From: Limanda limanda
Taxonomy: Eukaryota > Chordata > Actinopteri > Pleuronectiformes > Pleuronectidae
Assembly (NCBI RefSeq): GCF_963576545.1
Contig: NC_083648.1
Span: 9,721,739 to 9,785,738, forward strand
Direction: 5' to 3'
Length of the DNA stretch: 64,000 nt
The notes under the pieces were generated by a model. That model saw only the letters and a program-made list of their open reading frames with translations. It was not told where the DNA came from and did no database searches. Below are positions 1 through 14,018 of this stretch, piece after piece; position 1 is the stretch's first letter, and every line of letters starts with the position of its first letter. The position numbers and the translations under genes are program-made.

Positions 1-483
1 GCAATGTGCAGATTAAGTTTTAAACTTACTGAACTAAATGATTAATAAGCGATGCATCTGCTATGTTGAGCAATGCTCTGGTAACTACTGGTTTACTAAA
101 CTATAATAGATGTAATAATGAGGCTGCTGTGATGTTATGGCTGCAGCAGAATAACAATTAAACCCAGTAGGAGGTGTGTCAGTGGAATACTTTTGTGTTA
201 ATGCGTGAGAAGCATAAACAAATGGAAACCCTGACTCTTGTTTGCGGGACTTTACATGAAGTAGCCTCACTGCTCATGTGCATGCTCACAGTGGCACACT
301 CATGGAATCCCTGGGGGGGGGGTGGGGGGGCACACAAAACTACGTGTCTGTTTGTTTGCAAATGAAAACATCCGTCTACCAGCAGTGTCCTGCAGCCCAC
401 AGCTGAATCTCTAACATGCTCCTAGCAGCAGGAACCACACTGTAATAACACGTCCCCCCTAAAACACCAGGCAGTGGAGTTAC
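1..483 (-). other. cables1: cables1 intron 1, donor-side part
   Basis: This is the start of the intron that follows cables1 exon 1 on the minus strand, beginning with the donor at 482-483 and running off the window. It holds no convincing exon. An interrupted G-run (plus strand, 313-330) is the only low-complexity feature. Confidence 0.6.
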
Positions 484-1088
484 CTGGACCTCTGGAGCTC
501 CATGGCAGAGTTGGCGATCTGTCCGCCCTCCAGGCAGTAGTTCTGGGAGGACTGTCTGGAGTAGGAGGCAGGAAGGATTCCCTGAGTGTACGTCTGCAGC
601 CTGCCCCTGGCCGAGCCTGGCACGCCGGAGAAGGGCGAGCTGAACGCCGAGGAGGAGGAGGGCAGGAACGCGTCGCCCTCCACGTCCCCGGCCGGGAGAC
701 CTGCTCCGGGACCCGACCCTGAGCTGGAGGTCCGGTTCCCGGGGAGCAGAGCCTGGTTGGCGAAGGCGAGAGCCTGGGCTGCAGTGGTCGCCTCCGCGGC
801 GGCAGCAGCAGCTCCAGACACCACAGCTCCGGGTGCAGCTGCTCCTCCATACCCGGACCGCTCCGGGGACCCCAGGCTGGGTCCGGTCCTCGGCTCCAGC
901 GGGCTGTCCCCCCCCTCCTGGCTGCGGGAGTCCGCCTCGTCCTGCACCGGGCGGCCGTCCAGGGAGATGTTGCTGAGGAAGCTCAGAGCCGCTTGTCTCC
1001 TCCGCGGGTCGATGCGCTTCCTTGTGTGTTCGATGCCCGGGTGCTTCATCTGCAGCTGGGAGGTGTTGCTGCTAGTAGCCGCCGCCAT
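484..1088 (-). CDS. cables1: cables1, first coding exon (partial gene)
   Basis: This is the 5' coding exon of Cdk5 and Abl enzyme substrate 1, an adaptor with a C-terminal cyclin-like box that links cyclin-dependent kinases to Abl-type tyrosine kinases; that box lies off the left edge. The start ATG (1086-1088) sits in a good Kozak context (ACCATGG). The exon gives 201 codons plus two bases and ends at a GT donor (482-483, CCAG|gtaact). Two blocks typical of CABLES proteins are visible: DPRRRQAALSFLSNISLDGR at residues 27-46, and RGRLQTYTQGILP continuing to SQNYC at 161-185. The exon closes with ELQRSR, as in human CABLES1. Between the blocks lies a low-complexity Ala/Gly/Ser/Pro linker. CABLES2 shares the first block; I chose cables1 because the neighbour is gata6 (CABLES2 pairs with GATA5 in mammals). 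Product is inferred from remembered family sequence. Confidence 0.9.
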
Positions 1089-1312
1089 GGTCCTCGTCCC
1101 CCAGTCCCAGTCCCGGTCCCAGCACCAGCAGCACCAGTGGTCTCACCTGGACGTCATGGCGGGAGCTGTGGGGAATCGTGCTGGTGCCGCCGAGTGGCCC
1201 AGTGTCCTGTCTTTTAAGTGCATGCGTGAAACTGGGTGAAAACAGGGGAGGTCACGTGTGTGCAGTATTGTGGCAGCACAGGGAAAAATTTGGACCAATG
1301 GGCTGTGAGGAA
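1089..1312 (-). promoter_or_regulatory. cables1: cables1 5' UTR and probable core promoter region
   Basis: This GC-rich stretch lies immediately upstream of the cables1 ATG on the minus strand. It contains a palindromic E-box CACGTG (1253-1258). No TATA box is evident near the coding start, which would suit a CpG-type promoter. The transcription start cannot be fixed from sequence alone. The role is inferred from position. Confidence 0.45.
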
Positions 1313-1313
1313 T

Positions 1314-1314
<1 letters not shown>

Positions 1315-1355
<41 letters not shown>
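1315..1355. repeat. (TG)n microsatellite
   Basis: A pure TG run of about 20 units, just upstream of the cables1 promoter region. The downstream sequence is ordinary, with no open reading frame of interest. Confidence 0.97.
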
Positions 1356-1356
<1 letters not shown>

Positions 1357-2310
1357 GTTTTTTTATACCTTTTCCTGGCCGCTGGAGCAGGACCACGTTA
1401 CGTAAAGCACCCCCCCTTGCGTCTGTAGAACCATCAATCTGCACAAGCGACACTTTTCATTCTGCTGCCATCGGTTTGCATTATTCCACAAGATGAAGTG
1501 AGCAACTTTCAGATCACCCCCCCCCCCCCCCCCCCCAGGGTGCAGCTATATAATGCAATATCATGATGATGTATGGCCGTGTGCAGAATGGGGCCCTGGT
1601 CTCTGTTTGTCTGGAGAAAATAGATCCATTTTTTTTTTCTGGATTGCATTGAGTCAGCGTTTTCTGCAGCAATTGCGCCATCTGTCTGCGTGACGTGCAT
1701 CGCGTCTGCTGCTCCGGGGCCCACATCCCGATGACGCGTGCCATCTAGTGGTTTTTTGGTGGTGTGACTAGTTCAGGAGAGGCAGAGCTGGGAGGGGAAA
1801 GGTACTTTACGAGCTTATTCAAGTATTGTGAGAGAGGTGTTGTCCAGTCCTTCAGTTAATGACCTTAAAAGGGATGTGGGAAAATGGACCCAGAAAGTTA
1901 CAGGACAAACCGAAGGTGTTTGTGTCTCCTAGTCCTTCCTCTCACGTCCTGAAATAAAGTGATGTTAAACTCTCCCAGGGTTTAAGTGTTAAGAGGCCTT
2001 CAGGGGAACAAATAGGGCCTCAGCCGACCCTGTGTTGATCCCTTCTATGTATCCTGTTGTGTCCAAGTTCCCATCAAGAACAGTGGAAGCAACCTTGGGC
2101 AGTTTCAAAGTGTGAATGAAATGGAAAAAATCTAAACAGAACTCTGTAAGACTGGGAATAGGATTAGGTGAAAATGCTAAAGGAGCCAAACATTATGATT
2201 CACCACTGATCAAATGACTTTGACCTTACAGATAATGAACCAAGTAGCTGCCAGCTTTGATTATGTGGAAATAATGCTTCATTCCCTGCAGAGACATTAG
2301 TTAAACAACA
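1356..2310. other. Intergenic, no gene seen
   Basis: I see no gene here. A C-homopolymer of about 20 bases (1517-1537) is the only marked feature. The reading frames are short and have no family resemblance. Confidence 0.6.
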
Positions 2311-2820
<510 letters not shown>

Positions 2821-2826
2821 TCAGCT

Positions 2827-3125
2827 CTATACCACTTGTCCTGGGCTGCAGGTTGGAGCCCATCCCAGATGACATTGGTTGCGATCTGGTGCAACGCCCT
2901 TGACAGGTTGCCAGCGTGACACATGGCTGACATGCAGAGATAATGAATCATTCATGCTCACACCTAACCTGCATGTCTCTGGACTGTGGGAGGAGACCAG
3001 GAGCTCAGTACTGGAGAGAACACACCCTGACACAGGGGGAACATGCAAATCCACACAAGACCCTGGCCGGCCATTGGATTTGAGCCCAGAACCTTCTTGA
3101 CCATGAAGCAACAGTGCAAACCATT
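2827..3125 (+). repeat. Teleost interspersed repeat, degenerate copy
   Basis: The sequence reads like a repeat very common in teleost genomes: CTTGTCCTGGGCTGCAGG, then GGAGCCCATCCCAG, then a central CCTGCATGTCTCTGGACTGT with GGGAGGAG, then GGGGGAACATGCAAATCCAC, ending in a run about an accession-like AGAACCTTCTTGACC and ATGAAGCAACAGTG. A second degraded copy lies at 24840-24960. I recognise the consensus by eye but cannot assign the Repbase family. Open frames across it are not genes. Confidence 0.75.
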
Positions 3126-6100
3126 GCCTTAGTTTAACTATGTAGGATTTAATGTCTAAACAAAAATGAGGAAGAGACTGATGTGTTCAAAATTGGCATG
3201 ACACTCCTAATTTTAAGGGAAATAAGGTGGATATTGTTACCACCAAAGGGTCGCATTAGTTTGCAGCCATGTTCGGCAGAGGCCTGTTCCAGTGCATGGT
3301 TTTCACACCTTCAGCCAAAGAACACAGAACTGATCAATAATCAATGTAGAATCTGAATAAGGTGAACAAAAGCAGTGTGGAAGCGCAACAGCACCACTGA
3401 GCCAATGCAGTGTTCCTCTTCTTTTCTCTAACAGTTTCTCAGTTTTCACTTAAGTTTTAACGATAATTATGGCTGCCTTTCTTGCAACTGATCGATTGAT
3501 TGATAGAAAATGAAGAAATCAGTGGCAGAACCGCCAGAATACTTGTGTCGGACTTCGGTTCTAATCTATGGATCTAATGTGTGAACACTTTTAATACATG
3601 TGTGAAATTATCAGAGATCCTGTGAGCACCAACCACGGTCAATCTGATAAAAGATTGTAACAATCACCAATCACTGTTTGTACGGATAGAATTTTCTTTA
3701 CGATGTAAAACTGCATCAGAACAATCATTTATAAACGATAAAAATGAACATCTCATCCACCTGGCCACACAACCATTAGTCCAGAGCGAGTCTTAAATAG
3801 TGGAAAGTATAGAATATGTTCAACTTGTCAAAATTAAATGATCTTTAATGCATACAAAGAAAATTGGCACATGAGTTTGCTTTGCAGAAACTGCTATAAC
3901 CTTAACTTACCACTAGAGTTCTCTGTTGGACCTTGAATCTGCACTATGCTGAGGGTCTGTGTTTCACAAGAAGCACATAGGACCTGATGTTTATGAATCC
4001 CCAGGGTGGATGTACATCATAATATCACGGCTAAGTGTATAAAAGCCTTGAAACCCTTACTGTGCATTATTTCTGTAACACTATTAACACTGATCCAGAC
4101 AGAATGATCGATGATATTGACTCTGCCACGTTTGTAATCACTCATCCTCTAAGGTTACTGATATAGACACCCCATTAATTTCCATCTGCCGACTTTTATA
4201 TATAGTAGTAGCATATTGATTTGAATTTACTTTTGCTTCCAAAGAAAGGCCTGAACAAAGTGTTATTCTTTCAGTTGTGTCTTTATTGTAGAGGGAACAT
4301 TCAAATTCAGAACTATACAATATATCTACATGTAACATTTGGTGTTGGCTGAAGCAGATCTGTGCTCGAATGCCTTTCTGCCTGGGTAACAATAAAGTGT
4401 AGGAACTGCAGGTTCTCTGGCCCCGGTTAATCTGAGCGTCCCATCAGCCCCAGCCGCGCCGCAGCAGAGACTCCTGGCCTTGGTGAGAAACACTGAGCTT
4501 CCTGTGTTTGTGTTAAGTTTCCTACTCATGAAGTACTTCAGCACCTCATTGTGAGGCTCCGTGCACATGACTCGGCTACTACGCTCACAATGATTAAAGA
4601 CAAACACGCCAGCATGCATCATAAATTATCCCTGCACGGCCACGACTTTATTGTAATCGGCTAATGGACGCAGCATTGTAGCTGTGGTCTCACTTAGAAA
4701 ATGAAAGGAGAAGTTTTGAAAAATGGGATGAAGGTGAGAGGAGGGAACGAGGAAGGAAGAGGGCAAAGATCAGATCCAACAATAGGGAAATAAAAACGTA
4801 GCCGTCCAGGTATTTATTATTCCCTTTGAGTCCTGGAATCTAGCACTTACTAAGAAAAACTCCCCCATCAGTGACGGACGGTAATGTTTTGGATAATCCT
4901 CCGCCTGGGAAAAGTTTCCTTTTTCTTTTACCAATAGCATTTTGAGACATTGCAGGGTGAAGCAATTAAAATGCCTAGCAAGCTATTTCAGGGGTGTTAA
5001 TGTCACTGCCTGCCTTAGTTGGTGCTGCTGAGACACTAACACACACACAGACACACACAGACACACACAGCATCACCTATAAAATGCCTTTGCACCTGCT
5101 CCCAACCCCCCTACACACACACAGACACACTGTACAGTAGACAGTGATGTAGCAGAGACATCAGACTTACTCTTATCTACCTCGAGGATAATGAGATGGA
5201 AATGTTATCATACGATTTTTGACACTGAATTTCCCCCAGTGTTTCCCTGGTGCAGAATCAAATCTATCAACATTAGCAGCTGTGGTCAGATTAGGTGTGT
5301 GTTGATGAAGGATTAAGATAAGGAGGAGTGTGTGAGGCCGGCGGCTCGGCTCTCCACGCGGGGATGGCTCGTCTTAATGGGACCGGGGGGGTCTTATCAG
5401 AGGAATCTAAAGAGCTCCCTGAAGTTCACCTCGGTTTAAGCGCAGGCTTTCACATGACATTTAGATAGGCCGCTGATGTACTCGCTGGTGAGCCCCCAAC
5501 TCACTTTCACAACAGTGAGGATCATGGGAAATAACGGTAGTGACTCAGAGATGGAGAAAGAGCAAAGTGTTTTCTCTTGCTCAGAGAGATGACGAGTCAA
5601 CGGTCCATTAAATCTCTGAGGAATTTATCTGCACTGCATTTACAGGCAAATACACCTGCTTTCTCAAATACTTTACAAGGGAAGAAACAAAGTACAAATA
5701 CTTTGATAACTTAAGTAGATTTTTCAGTCATCTTTAATCGAGTATAATGTTTTTGTGACAGCGTATTTCTTTCACTCACGAAATTTCACACAAATATCTG
5801 TACTTTCTACTATATTATCATATATTATAAATTATTCATACATAAAAGTGCATGTGTCCGTGACAAGAAGTTGGGGATGAAGCAGAGCAACAAAACCTTC
5901 CCCACCTTTGGCCTTATTTAAATTAAGAATACTTCATTCAATGCATTGTACATATTTCCTCCAATTCTTCAACTCACAAATCTTTTCTTGCTTTAACCCT
6001 TGTTTGCTTATGGTATATGATTTTTTCTTTTTTTGGAAGTATGAGTGGTTCAAGTTGAGGAGCCTTCAAACTATATCAATATGACATGAGTCTCAGTTTT

Positions 6101-6261
6101 CTTTGCACAGATACAGTTCGCAGAAAAAAACCTTTTAAACGCACAGATACATGATAAATGTTCTCAAATAGCAAAGTAAATATACGTTGTTACATCACAC
6201 CATGGCTTTCTTGCTCAGAGATACCACTCTCCCGTCTGTCCATTAAACATGTAGCTGGAGC
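3126..6261. other. Intergenic, no gene seen
   Basis: This stretch has no convincing exon. It is AT-rich and mostly unique. The part at 4800-5040 and the part at 5290-5480 (with a GATA site CTTATCAG at 5394-5401) have a balanced, complex composition unlike the surrounding drift and could be conserved non-coding sequence. A short CA-rich tract lies at 5039-5128. Confidence 0.5.
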
Positions 6262-6440
6262 CAGCAGCATGTTAGCTTAGCATGGCACAAAGACAGGAAA
6301 CAGGGGCGGAAAGCTAGACTGGCCCTAAGATAACAAAATTAACCCACACGCTAATTAAGACGCCGTATCTTGTTTGTTTAATCTCCACAAAAAGTGCAAA
6401 AAATGACACGGTGGGGTTTTACAGGGGTGAACATTTCATA
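6262..6440 (+). repeat. Teleost 'GTTAGCTTAGCAT' repeat, copy 1
   Basis: The sequence GTTAGCTTAGCATGGCACAA, followed by AAGACAGGAAACAGGGGC, GCTAGACTGGCC, ATCTTGTTTGTTTAATC and CACAAAAAGTGCAAAAA, matches the layout of a frequent teleost interspersed repeat. Other copies in this window lie at 46650-46765 (minus), 50640-50790 (minus) and 54840-54975 (plus). No coding capacity is present. Confidence 0.7.
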
Positions 6441-8320
6441 GAGGTCTGGCGTGAAGACTTTTTTTATTCACCCAATAATGCTGCACAATTCCTTCAGAGC
6501 TCCACTGAGTGAAGAATCTGTGTTTGTGTGTCAAAACAACTCGCTACCGCCGCCGCCTCCTGTCTGTTTGTGCCTGACACAGACAGACATGCTTATCCTG
6601 GCTGAGTGTTAGTGCTCCGTGGTCAAGAGGGCAGGGCTGGTTGTGGTGGAGTACACCGCCAGAGGAGGAGGAGGAGGAGGAGGAGGAGGAGGGAGGGGAC
6701 AGGAGGCGTGGAGAGGTGATGGGGGTCTGCGGTTGTGACCCGGGATTGATGACTCCGTCGCAGGTCGCGGAGAAGGAGCCCACCCGTGTGCCGCAGCCCC
6801 CCAACATCAAACATGCCGTATTACGTTGATATATGGAGATGGGCCGGGCAGCACTTTCAACTGATGCAGGCCAGGTCCACCAGAGGATTTATCTCCTCAC
6901 AAGATTAAAGGGGGCCAAGGCGTCTGCTAAACAAAGGCTAAATCTGGGGGTCAACCCAGGTCCCGCACTAACAGATCTATACTGAGATGACCTTCACATC
7001 GTAGTCAGACCCAGAAGAAGAAGAAGAAGATGTAGAAGAAGAAGAAGAAACACAAGTCTGAGACGTCTGTGTTAAATCGCACAGTTTAGTGAAAACACTC
7101 TCGCTGATTTTCACATCACGATTGTCCACCACTGATTGATAAAGAATCCATTTATGTGATTTTGTGGTAGATACGAACACATTAGCAAATAGTTTCTGTG
7201 CGACCGTGAGGCAGGCCGGGTAAAAGTGATTCAAAACCTCCTTTATATTTCTGACATGTTCCTGGCATCCCTCAGGATTCCACAGTAATGACGGCATCAC
7301 ATTAGGTCAGTTATTTTTTTCATATTTATTAAGCTGGGAACTTACGTGAAACTCTTACAAGAAAATTTCAGCCGCTTTTCTTCCTTTTTCGCGAATTTGT
7401 GTCACATCCAGCGACTTGTTCCTGTTGCTTTGACCTTTGCCCCCCCTTCTATTAGTCACTTTGTAATGTTTTCAGTGCAAGAATGTGGGACTGTTTCACT
7501 GCTGTAAGATGCTTTGGATAATTAACATCGAATGCAGCGTGAACATTAATGTCTCATATTTCTTCCTCATCTCTCCTCTCTCCACCAGCTCGTCTGCAGT
7601 TAAACGCAGACACAAAAAACAATTTAACACGTTTTTTTTTTTGTTGCAAGAATTTCCTACTTTTGTTTTCCTTGTCGACTGCTCTGCTCCTTCTGAGAGT
7701 ATTACTCAGTGTTTTCGGTAACATACTTTGCTGTTTTCATTCTGTCTCGCAATGAAAACACTCATTTATATTCATTTGGAATTGAGTGGGTGAGAGACAA
7801 AGTGGACTGGTAGCGAGATACGATCAGGCGCTGCTCTGCGACCGGGACCCAGTGAAGGTTTCAAACCAGCTTTAAAAAACTGTAAAAAATCAGGGCAACA
7901 CACGTTTGCAGGAATGCACTTTGCACATATTTTTGCAGCTCATTTCACATGGGAATATTTGCTCCAGTTATAAAATCAGGGGTGGAGAGTGTTGGGTGAT
8001 GTTCGTGGAGGACTGAGATGAAAGAGAAGAAAAGGATTTATTTGAATTCTCATAAAGCAGTCCATCCATACTAACTGTAAAACAAAAAATAAATGTGACC
8101 TGTGCTATCTTTTTACACCTCATTATTAATAACCTACTACACTGTTTTGATTGGCAGCTTGCTCCCATTGTCAAGTTCATAGATAACTGTGAGCATGATG
8201 AAAGGTGGTTGCTGCTCGCTAAACACATTTCCAACCAGATTTCATTTGTGCAAAATTCTGAACTTTGCAGTTTATTATCCCAGTATTTATTCCCTGAGTG
8301 TGTGTAGGTGTGTATGTTTG
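6441..8320. other. Intergenic with short purine repeats
   Basis: No gene is seen. It contains a (GAG)n tract at 6662-6691 and an interrupted (AAG)n tract at 7014-7050. Open frames over these tracts give poly-Ser, Glu or Leu and are repeat artefacts. Confidence 0.55.
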
Positions 8321-8321
8321 T

Positions 8322-8388
<67 letters not shown>
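8321..8388. repeat. (TG)n microsatellite
   Basis: A pure TG run of about 33 units. The (CA)n array at 8553 follows 165 bp later on the same strand, so the two could form an imperfect hairpin of alternating purine-pyrimidine sequence. Confidence 0.97.
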
Positions 8389-8389
<1 letters not shown>

Positions 8390-8552
8390 TGTCTGCTGGC
8401 TTACGAGTGTACACGCCTCTCTGTGTAGGCACATATCAGTATTAGCACACTGTTGCTACGTGCTGCACCACCAAGCCTCGCCCATAGTAGGAGGAGAGTA
8501 CAGGGCAGGGTCAACACTGTGTGAGCCAGAAGAGACGCTGTGCCTGGCACCG

Positions 8553-9540
<988 letters not shown>

Positions 9541-9960
9541 ATCTTCTGCCTCTAGCTTTATATCCAGTAGAAGATGGACAAAACATCTCCACTTATTCCC
9601 ACTTTCCAGAAATTAAGCCAAAATATCCCGGATACGAACACTGCCATCTTGTGCATCTGGAGTCTGTGCAGTAGCAACAGTGTTAGCATCAAATCAGTAA
9701 TTAAAACCAAACCTATTAGAAAAAATATCACTTGCACATACATCAGTGTGATAAGAACGACCCTAAATGACAGAAACTGCCTTTGAGAAAAATGTATTTC
9801 ACGTTTACTTTTTAAGTTGCTCAACGTCCCAACAACTAACATACAGCCAGCCACCAGGGGGCGATAACGATGTCGTGGCTTCCCTTATGGGGAGCAATCA
9901 TGTCATCCATCTTTTGAAACAGTTTGTGGAATGGCGTCAGTCTTCACATCTATAACTCAA
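9541..9960 (-). repeat. Interspersed repeat of the 'CCCCCTGGTGGCTGGC' family, copy 1
   Basis: On the minus strand this stretch runs AAGATGGATGACATG, GCCCCCTGGTGGCTGGC, then AACTTAAAAAGTAAACGTGA. The same order of blocks occurs at 16798-17300 on the plus strand (AAGATGGACGACGTG, CCCCCTGGTGGCTGGC, AACTAAAAAGTAAAAGTACA). A third, more diverged copy is at 27180-27360. The repeated block order shows these to be one family. The class is unknown to me. It carries a CTCF-like core at 9851-9863. Confidence 0.65.
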
Positions 9961-11639
9961 TGCCAAAGGACCATCCCTCTATTTCCTAAAATGGCGAGCT
10001 ATTCCTTTTGCTCATGGGCAGATCTTGTAAAAAGTGAAAATTTAAGAAAACGTTGGCATTGCACATTTAAAACTGAACAGATACAAAAAGCTTACATGTA
10101 ATTTGGGATTTTGCAGAATTGTTTTGTGTTGTTGGACACGTATTTGCAAGAGGAAACAAAGAGCAAAGCTAAAGGGGTTTTCCACATTGTCGTAAAGTAT
10201 CCATCACATTTTACAGAACCAACTTCCTGTTTCAACTTTGACCTTGTGTACTCGTCGTAGTTGTAGAGGGATTATTACAGATAATGACACACTTTCATTC
10301 TACCTCTGGTTTTATCCCGTGCCTCGTTTACAGCCTTATCGTCTATTCTTACCCCAACTGTGTTCTGGTGACCTACTTCGGTTTACATGCAAACTATATA
10401 ATGCTCATGCAATGTTTGATTTCTGCTGAGGAATCTCCTGTCTCTTGTTTCCTGTCTCTTTCTATTCTGTCATCTATCAAGAGGAAAGGCTAAAATTGTA
10501 AAACATGCACATGATTCCCTCTTTATCCACAAATGAAGTTCAGTATTTAAAAGCGAGCTCGCCACGTCGTCTTAACAGCTGAGAACTTAAAACTGCTTCT
10601 TCCTGTTATGGATCCTCGCTGCTGTTGATGAAAAAAGGGTTGAAGGAGGGAGAGAAGAGAAAACACAAGCGGCAGATTTCAGGCATTCTACAACGCATTA
10701 GGTCATGAGAATTGGAACTGGTGCTGTGTAAATGATGAAATGTCTCACCAAGGGGACTTCGACTGAGCTGCACACAGTTGGTCACCACGAGGTCATCTCC
10801 ATCCGAGAGAAGAGAAGGAATGATAAATACACCCGGCTCCACACAATTATTACATTTCTGTGCTCTTTTTTTTTTCCTTTTCTCTCTTTGACCAATCGTA
10901 AATGAAGTTGTTCTCGAGGTTTGTTTAGGTTTGAACATGAGCTTAGTCTTCCTGTGGTAAATTTGAACGTGACAGACACGCCGAGAGCGATGAGGGCAGG
11001 AGAACAGCGAGGTCGCAGCCAGACATCAGAGCTATTTTTGTTTGTAGAAATGTAAAAGTGGTCCCGTTACCCTGGAGGCGGCTCGTGTTTTCCATATAGT
11101 TCAGTGACTTGGCAGGCCTCCGCAGGGGCAGTTTCACATTGAGCCCCCTCCCATCCCTCCCTGCTTCATGCTCCTCTCTCTCTCTCTCTCTCTCCCCCTT
11201 GCATCTCCCCCCACCCCTTATCCCTTCCTCCCTCTGTCCTCCCACCATCCTCCTCTCACCCCCAGCAGGAAAACGCTTGTGGCCCGCAGTGGAGACAGCC
11301 TGACTGCGCAGGCAGCCCGGCAGATGCACTGGAGATAAGTTTGTGTGCGTAAGCTGGGCCGCGACCCTACGCGGCAGGACATTGACCAGATCCTGTCAGT
11401 GAGAGGGCAAGAGCCGGCCCAGCACCTCCTCTGCTCATTTGCTTCCACACTGCCCGCCCCCCCCTCCCTCCCTCCCCATCCTACTGTCTCCATGCGTGGC
11501 TTCCCCGGCAGCCCAGCAGGGGCCAGAGGTGAGGACAGGGCCCCTGGAGCCAAGACTTTCCTCTGGGATCCCAGGCTCCAGCCACAGGCTCCTCGACACC
11601 TCCTGTATGCGCCATGGAGGTGCCACAAACACACACACT

Positions 11640-11674
<35 letters not shown>

Positions 11675-13332
11675 AAAACTCCACCAGGCACACAATAGGT
11701 CCCCAAGATAACTTCCCCTGTCCCATGGAAAGATAATGGATAGCTGTGTGTGGAAGGCTGTGTGACAGAGATGCTGAAACACTTATGAAAACACCATCCT
11801 TCATGCTACGTCAGCACTTTTTACTTTCTTTTGTCCGTGAATTGGATTCAGAGGAAACACCTAGACTGGAAATGTGGATGATTTGTCATGTGAGAGCTAG
11901 CTGGAGGCCCCGAGCGGCAAATACAATACTACAAGAGAAAGATGCTTACATTTTTGAATTGTCAGAGCTTTTCCCCCATCCCTAATATACAACAGGATTT
12001 CATCTTGTCAAAAGCCATTAATTCAGGGGATCAGCGACGCTGAGAGGAAATGCACCTCTGACAAAGACACACCACTCACTCATATAGTACCGACACAGCG
12101 TCTCAATGAATGTAAGCACCAACCAGTAGGATTGTTTCTGTGCATCATGCAGCGCTCTGCCGGTCCCCCAACATCCCAGAATGCCAAGCAGTACCAATGA
12201 CTTCCTGACTCCGTCTAAGTGCCGGGCCCTCAAGGACCACGAGATGAAAGAACTGGCACAACTTAAAATGCCACAGGGAAGTATTGATAATTTAGCTGCT
12301 TTGAAGTGCAGATAAGTGAGCTTTCACTGTTTTTTTTATCTGCGGCTCAGACTATATTTAAACCAGTTTGCCCTGGACAGCGTCATTTAGGTCTCTCCAA
12401 CAAACCAGTGGTCGGATCTGTGTAAACACAGATCATGTAGAGAGCATTATTTAAACCAAATTACCTCAGAACACAGCTTTTTGCAGTCTGCATTGTGTTT
12501 AGAATTTTGAATCTACTTTATCATCATATGTCAAATTCAGCCATTCAGTTTCTATTCTTATTTCTATGGAATGAAAAAATAACAGATGCAGTTTGCATTA
12601 TTTTTGAGAGGAAACTCACGGAAGACTTCTTGATACATTTTGTGCTTAAACTGCACAACCACGCAATTTTGACGGTACAACATAGGAAAAGAAAAATTTA
12701 AATATAAATGGATTACACATGATCATGATATTTCTACATGATTAGAAAAAACTTATCTGTTAACACACATTTTGTATCATTAAGAATTTGTCAGGAAGTC
12801 TGGGAAAAGACATTCATTACATTAGTGCATGACATGCATTTGAAAATATAAATGTAAAGAATATATGGTTTTTAGGGGAATTCAGGTATTGTTCAACCTG
12901 GACCCTATGTTTTTAAATGAGAAGGTATAAATTGACTCACTTGACAACAATTAATAACAATTTTGAATTTATATGAGTGATAAAAAAGCATTTTTAAAGG
13001 ACATTTCATGGGTTGTCGCGGTTTCCCCATGAGATAACAATATAGTCACTGCCTTTGTGTTGCAGCTGCCAGCTGGGAGAGAGACCCAACAAATGTATTG
13101 TTTTCTCCATTAATAAGGATTTAAAAATTCCGATAATGATTGTAATATCTTAGATTAATATTATTCAAATTTTTTATGATTACTTTTTCACAACAATCCT
13201 CAAAAAAAAGATTGCGATCGCTCTAGCGTTAGCAAATTAGCTTTTTGCATGATAATCCCGTATTTGCGACATCGACTACTAATGGCGTGTCAGGTTTCCG
13301 CGACGACTACTGATAATATACTCGCTTCTTGA
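9961..13332. other. Intergenic, no gene seen
   Basis: There is no convincing exon here. A pyrimidine-rich segment at 11130-11260 and a (CA)n run at 11631-11668 create long open frames that are compositional artefacts. The segment at 12490-13200 is AT-rich and featureless. Confidence 0.5.
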
Positions 13333-13452
13333 AGGGCTGTCCCAATTCGTAGGTTAAGTTTTCAACCACTTCCCCTTATGACTCTGTTTCAAGGGCCAAG
13401 ATAACCCTCAAAAACATGGGGGAGGGGCCAAGGGGGGAAATGGGATTGGGCC
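13333..13452. repeat. Possible short element beside a TIR transposon
   Basis: This 120-bp stretch opens with AGGGCTGTCCCAATTCGTAG, a sequence I recognise from fish DNA-transposon ends, and closes with ATGGGATTGGGCC directly at the left end of the 13453 element. The two edges are only loosely complementary. It may be a solo end or the remains of an older element into which the next one inserted. Confidence 0.3.
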
Positions 13453-14018
13453 TAAAGGCTCCATTATGCTTCTGCGTATCCGTGTCGCGGAGAGGGACGC
13501 ACGGGTACCAGGAAGTCTTTTTGATTTTTGCTTCTCCGACGACCGTCCTTCTGAAAACAATTCACCGCCAAACAGTAGGTGGCGCAACAGAAGCCGAGCT
13601 CAGAGAAGCCTACCCCATTTCTGGGAAGAAGAAGTCCACGTGTGTTTATTTACCTCGTAGACGGGTTGTACAGGTGCTCGTACCTCTGGACCTCCTCCAC
13701 TAGAAGCTCTTCAATGTTGCTATCCATATTCGTATGGTAGTTGTGTTTGGATTTTACCGTGGCCGTCTTATGATATACGGAAGAAAACTGGAAGCAAACC
13801 AGAAGTTTGAGGTCCGGAAATGTGAAATACGGAAATGACGTCGTACGGAAATGATGTCGTTCGCGGACCAATCACAGCCAAGGGATGTCCGTGGGGTCTC
13901 CGAAATAAACACGGACAGTTAGAAAAATCAGAGGTGCACGAAAAGCTCTCTGAGGCGCTCGATAGGGCGGTCCTATCTGTCCGTGTCCGTAATACGCAGA
14001 AGCATAAAGGAGCCTTTA
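13453..14018. mobile_element. Non-autonomous TIR DNA transposon (MITE-like), 566 bp
   Basis: Terminal inverted repeats are visible: the left end starts TAAAGGCTCCATTATGCTTC and continues TGCGTAT, and the reverse complement of the right end is the same 27 bases with one change (ATTATG to TTTATG). The inner arms continue with weaker complementarity (CCGTGTC against GACACGG). A terminal TA on each side could be a two-base target duplication, with the element proper starting AAGGCTCC. No transposase frame is present. The superfamily is not assigned. A block of the same 16 bases recurs inside gata6 intron 3 at 36407-36422. Confidence 0.8.

Noticed and set aside
586..1239. 217-codon plus-strand frame opposite cables1 exon 1
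   Set aside because: It is the GC-rich antisense shadow of the cables1 exon, which has the conserved residues.
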